Source: Clostridia bacterium (GTDB lineage: Bacteria; Bacillota; Clostridia; Oscillospirales; Acutalibacteraceae). Taken from it: a stretch of 5,643 bases of DNA. Every line of letters starts with the position of its first letter. The first letter of the stretch is position 1. Below are positions 4,833 through 5,643 of this stretch, one piece after another. The notes below the pieces were generated by a model that worked only from the letters and a program-made list of their open reading frames with translations, was not told the DNA's origin and ran no database searches. The translations under genes were made by a program, and so were the position numbers. Where the stretch lies: contig JAFRZS010000024.1 of assembly GCA_017442445.1 (NCBI GenBank), forward strand, positions 1-5,643, in the 5' to 3' direction.

Positions 4833-5498
4833 ATGAAAGAATTTTTTGAAACTGCAAAGGTATTTTTGATTGAAGATATGCCGTTTTGGGCATGGATTGT
4901 AGTAGGTATAATCGCTTTGATAATACTTTCAAAAATTGTCCGCAAAGTGAAAAGGTCATGGAAAAGATTCAAAGCAAGCAGAATGAGCGCAGAAGATTTT
5001 TATAAGAAGGCTGAAGAACTTGCGAACAATTCGACATTGTCCGACAGCATCAGCTTAGCTATATATTATTATGTCAAGGCTGCTGATATGGGCCATGTGT
5101 TAGCTCAATGCGAGGCGGGAAGAATATATTATTACGGTTCAGGCAGTATCCGACCTGACAAAGAAAAAGGACTTTCATTTCTTAAAAAAGCGGCAGTCAG
5201 CGGCAGTATTTATGCACGAATTATACTCGGACGGATTTATGAGAAGAATATGCGTTTTGAAGATCCGGGCGAGATGCTTGATTGGTTGGAAGAAATTGCT
5301 GACGACCATGACGAAGCGCAGTATCTTCTTTCAAGATTGTATAGTATGAAAAAAGAGTGGTACGAAAAGAAAAAAGGCTATGAAGCAGGTCAGTGGAAAG
5401 ATGATCCGTTATGTATAGAATGGTATGATAAATCTAAGTACTGGTTGAAAAAGGCTGTGGAAAACGGAAACGAAGACGCGCGAGACCTTTATTATTGA
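4833..5498 (+). CDS. Membrane-anchored Sel1-like repeat (TPR-type) protein
   Basis: A 221-residue protein with one membrane segment at about 19-36 (AWIVVGIIALIILSKIV), followed at once by a strongly basic stretch (RKVKRSWKRFK). By the positive-inside rule the C-terminal part is cytoplasmic. That part, from about 50, is built of Sel1-like helical repeats: AIYYYVKAADMGHVLAQ with GRIYYYGSG (about 77-104), EKGLSFLKKAAVSGSIYARIILGRIY (111-136), a more divergent unit (about 147-171), and a final KYWLKKAVENGNEDARDL (202-219). Such repeats are protein-binding scaffolds with no catalytic role. Start choice: ATG at 4833, about 7 nt after AGAGG; a TTG immediately before it (4830) is in frame and would add one residue but has poorer spacing. 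It has its own promoter and shares a terminator with rplT. The partner is unknown. Confidence 0.88.
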   Translation: MKEFFETAKVFLIEDMPFWAWIVVGIIALIILSKIVRKVKRSWKRFKASRMSAEDFYKKAEELANNSTLSDSISLAIYYYVKAADMGHVLAQCEAGRIYYYGSGSIRPDKEKGLSFLKKAAVSGSIYARIILGRIYEKNMRFEDPGEMLDWLEEIADDHDEAQYLLSRLYSMKKEWYEKKKGYEAGQWKDDPLCIEWYDKSKYWLKKAVENGNEDARDLYY

Positions 5499-5502
5499 TA
5501 AA

Positions 5503-5528
5503 AAAACGAGCACCGAAGTGCTCGTTTT
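5503..5528. terminator. Bidirectional terminator between the Sel1-repeat gene and rplT
   Basis: A perfect 11-bp stem (5503-5513 with 5518-5528) closes a CGAA loop, which reads as a UUCG tetraloop on the minus strand. The minus-strand tail is a long T-run, strong termination for the ribosomal protein operon; the plus-strand tail is TTTTGTTTTATC, adequate for the Sel1-repeat gene, whose stop is 4 nt upstream of the stem. Confidence 0.93.
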
Positions 5529-5536
5529 GTTTTATC

Positions 5537-5643
5537 TTATTTTAAAGCAGCCTTTGCTTTTTCAACAAGTGCTGTGAATGCTGCGGGATCTGCGATAGCG
5601 ATTTCTGAAAGCATCTTTCTGTTAAGATTGATGTCAGCCTTCT
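5537..5643 (-). CDS. rplT: Ribosomal protein L20, C-terminal 34 residues (rest outside the window)
   Basis: On the minus strand the frame from the window edge reads KADINLNRKMLSEIAIADPA, then AFTALVEKAKAALK and a TAA at 5537-5539. This is the typical L20 ending, with the INRK.L...A..DP.AF..LV..AK motif. L20 is a 23S rRNA-binding protein needed early in assembly of the large ribosomal subunit. In most bacteria it is the last gene of infC-rpmI-rplT, and the strong terminator just downstream agrees with an operon end here; the upstream genes should lie beyond 5643. The 5' part is missing only because the window ends. Confidence 0.93.
   Translation of the reverse strand, partial: KADINLNRKMLSEIAIADPAAFTALVEKAKAALK

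Overview
The window looks like chromosomal DNA from an anaerobic, moderately A+T-rich Firmicute, most likely a gut clostridium of the Oscillospirales/Ruminococcus kind. This is inferred from strong GGAG-type ribosome binding sites, frequent TTG starts, consensus sigma-A promoters, short intrinsic terminators and the gene families present. There is no mobile element, CRISPR array, tRNA or rRNA.

Left part, plus strand (1-2225): the window opens inside a membrane-anchored HtrA/DegP-type serine protease with a complete catalytic triad and one PDZ domain, closed by a terminator. Next is a single-pass membrane-anchored protein of unknown family, possibly preceded by a six-codon leader peptide. A perfect 14-bp hairpin ends it and also serves the convergent operon on the other strand.

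Middle part, minus strand (2239-3794): a two-gene operon. A consensus promoter drives a PHP-domain protein of the TrpH/YciV type, in which two expected metal ligands are replaced (His to Ala, Asp to Asn). It is followed 21 nt later, in the same reading frame, by an unrecognised 189-residue protein. Both genes start with TTG, each behind a Shine-Dalgarno site at 7-nt spacing.

The gene-free gap (3757-4142) is the most interesting part. It carries a strong extended -10 promoter on the plus strand, a compact foldable transcript whose predicted first nucleotide is also the first base of a perfect 13-bp closing stem, and a UUCG-capped terminator. With no gene on the same strand downstream, this reads as an independent small RNA of about 156 nt. 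It also contains a second, mutually exclusive long-range pairing.

Right part (4102-5643): a short RluA-family pseudouridine synthase (minus) and a membrane-anchored Sel1-repeat protein (plus) are transcribed divergently from promoters whose -35 boxes lie 3 bp apart. The window ends in the C-terminus of ribosomal protein L20 (rplT, minus), which shares a bidirectional terminator with the Sel1 gene.

The genes look like a set of small independent transcription units rather than one pathway. The only clear co-transcribed pair is the PHP protein and its unknown partner.
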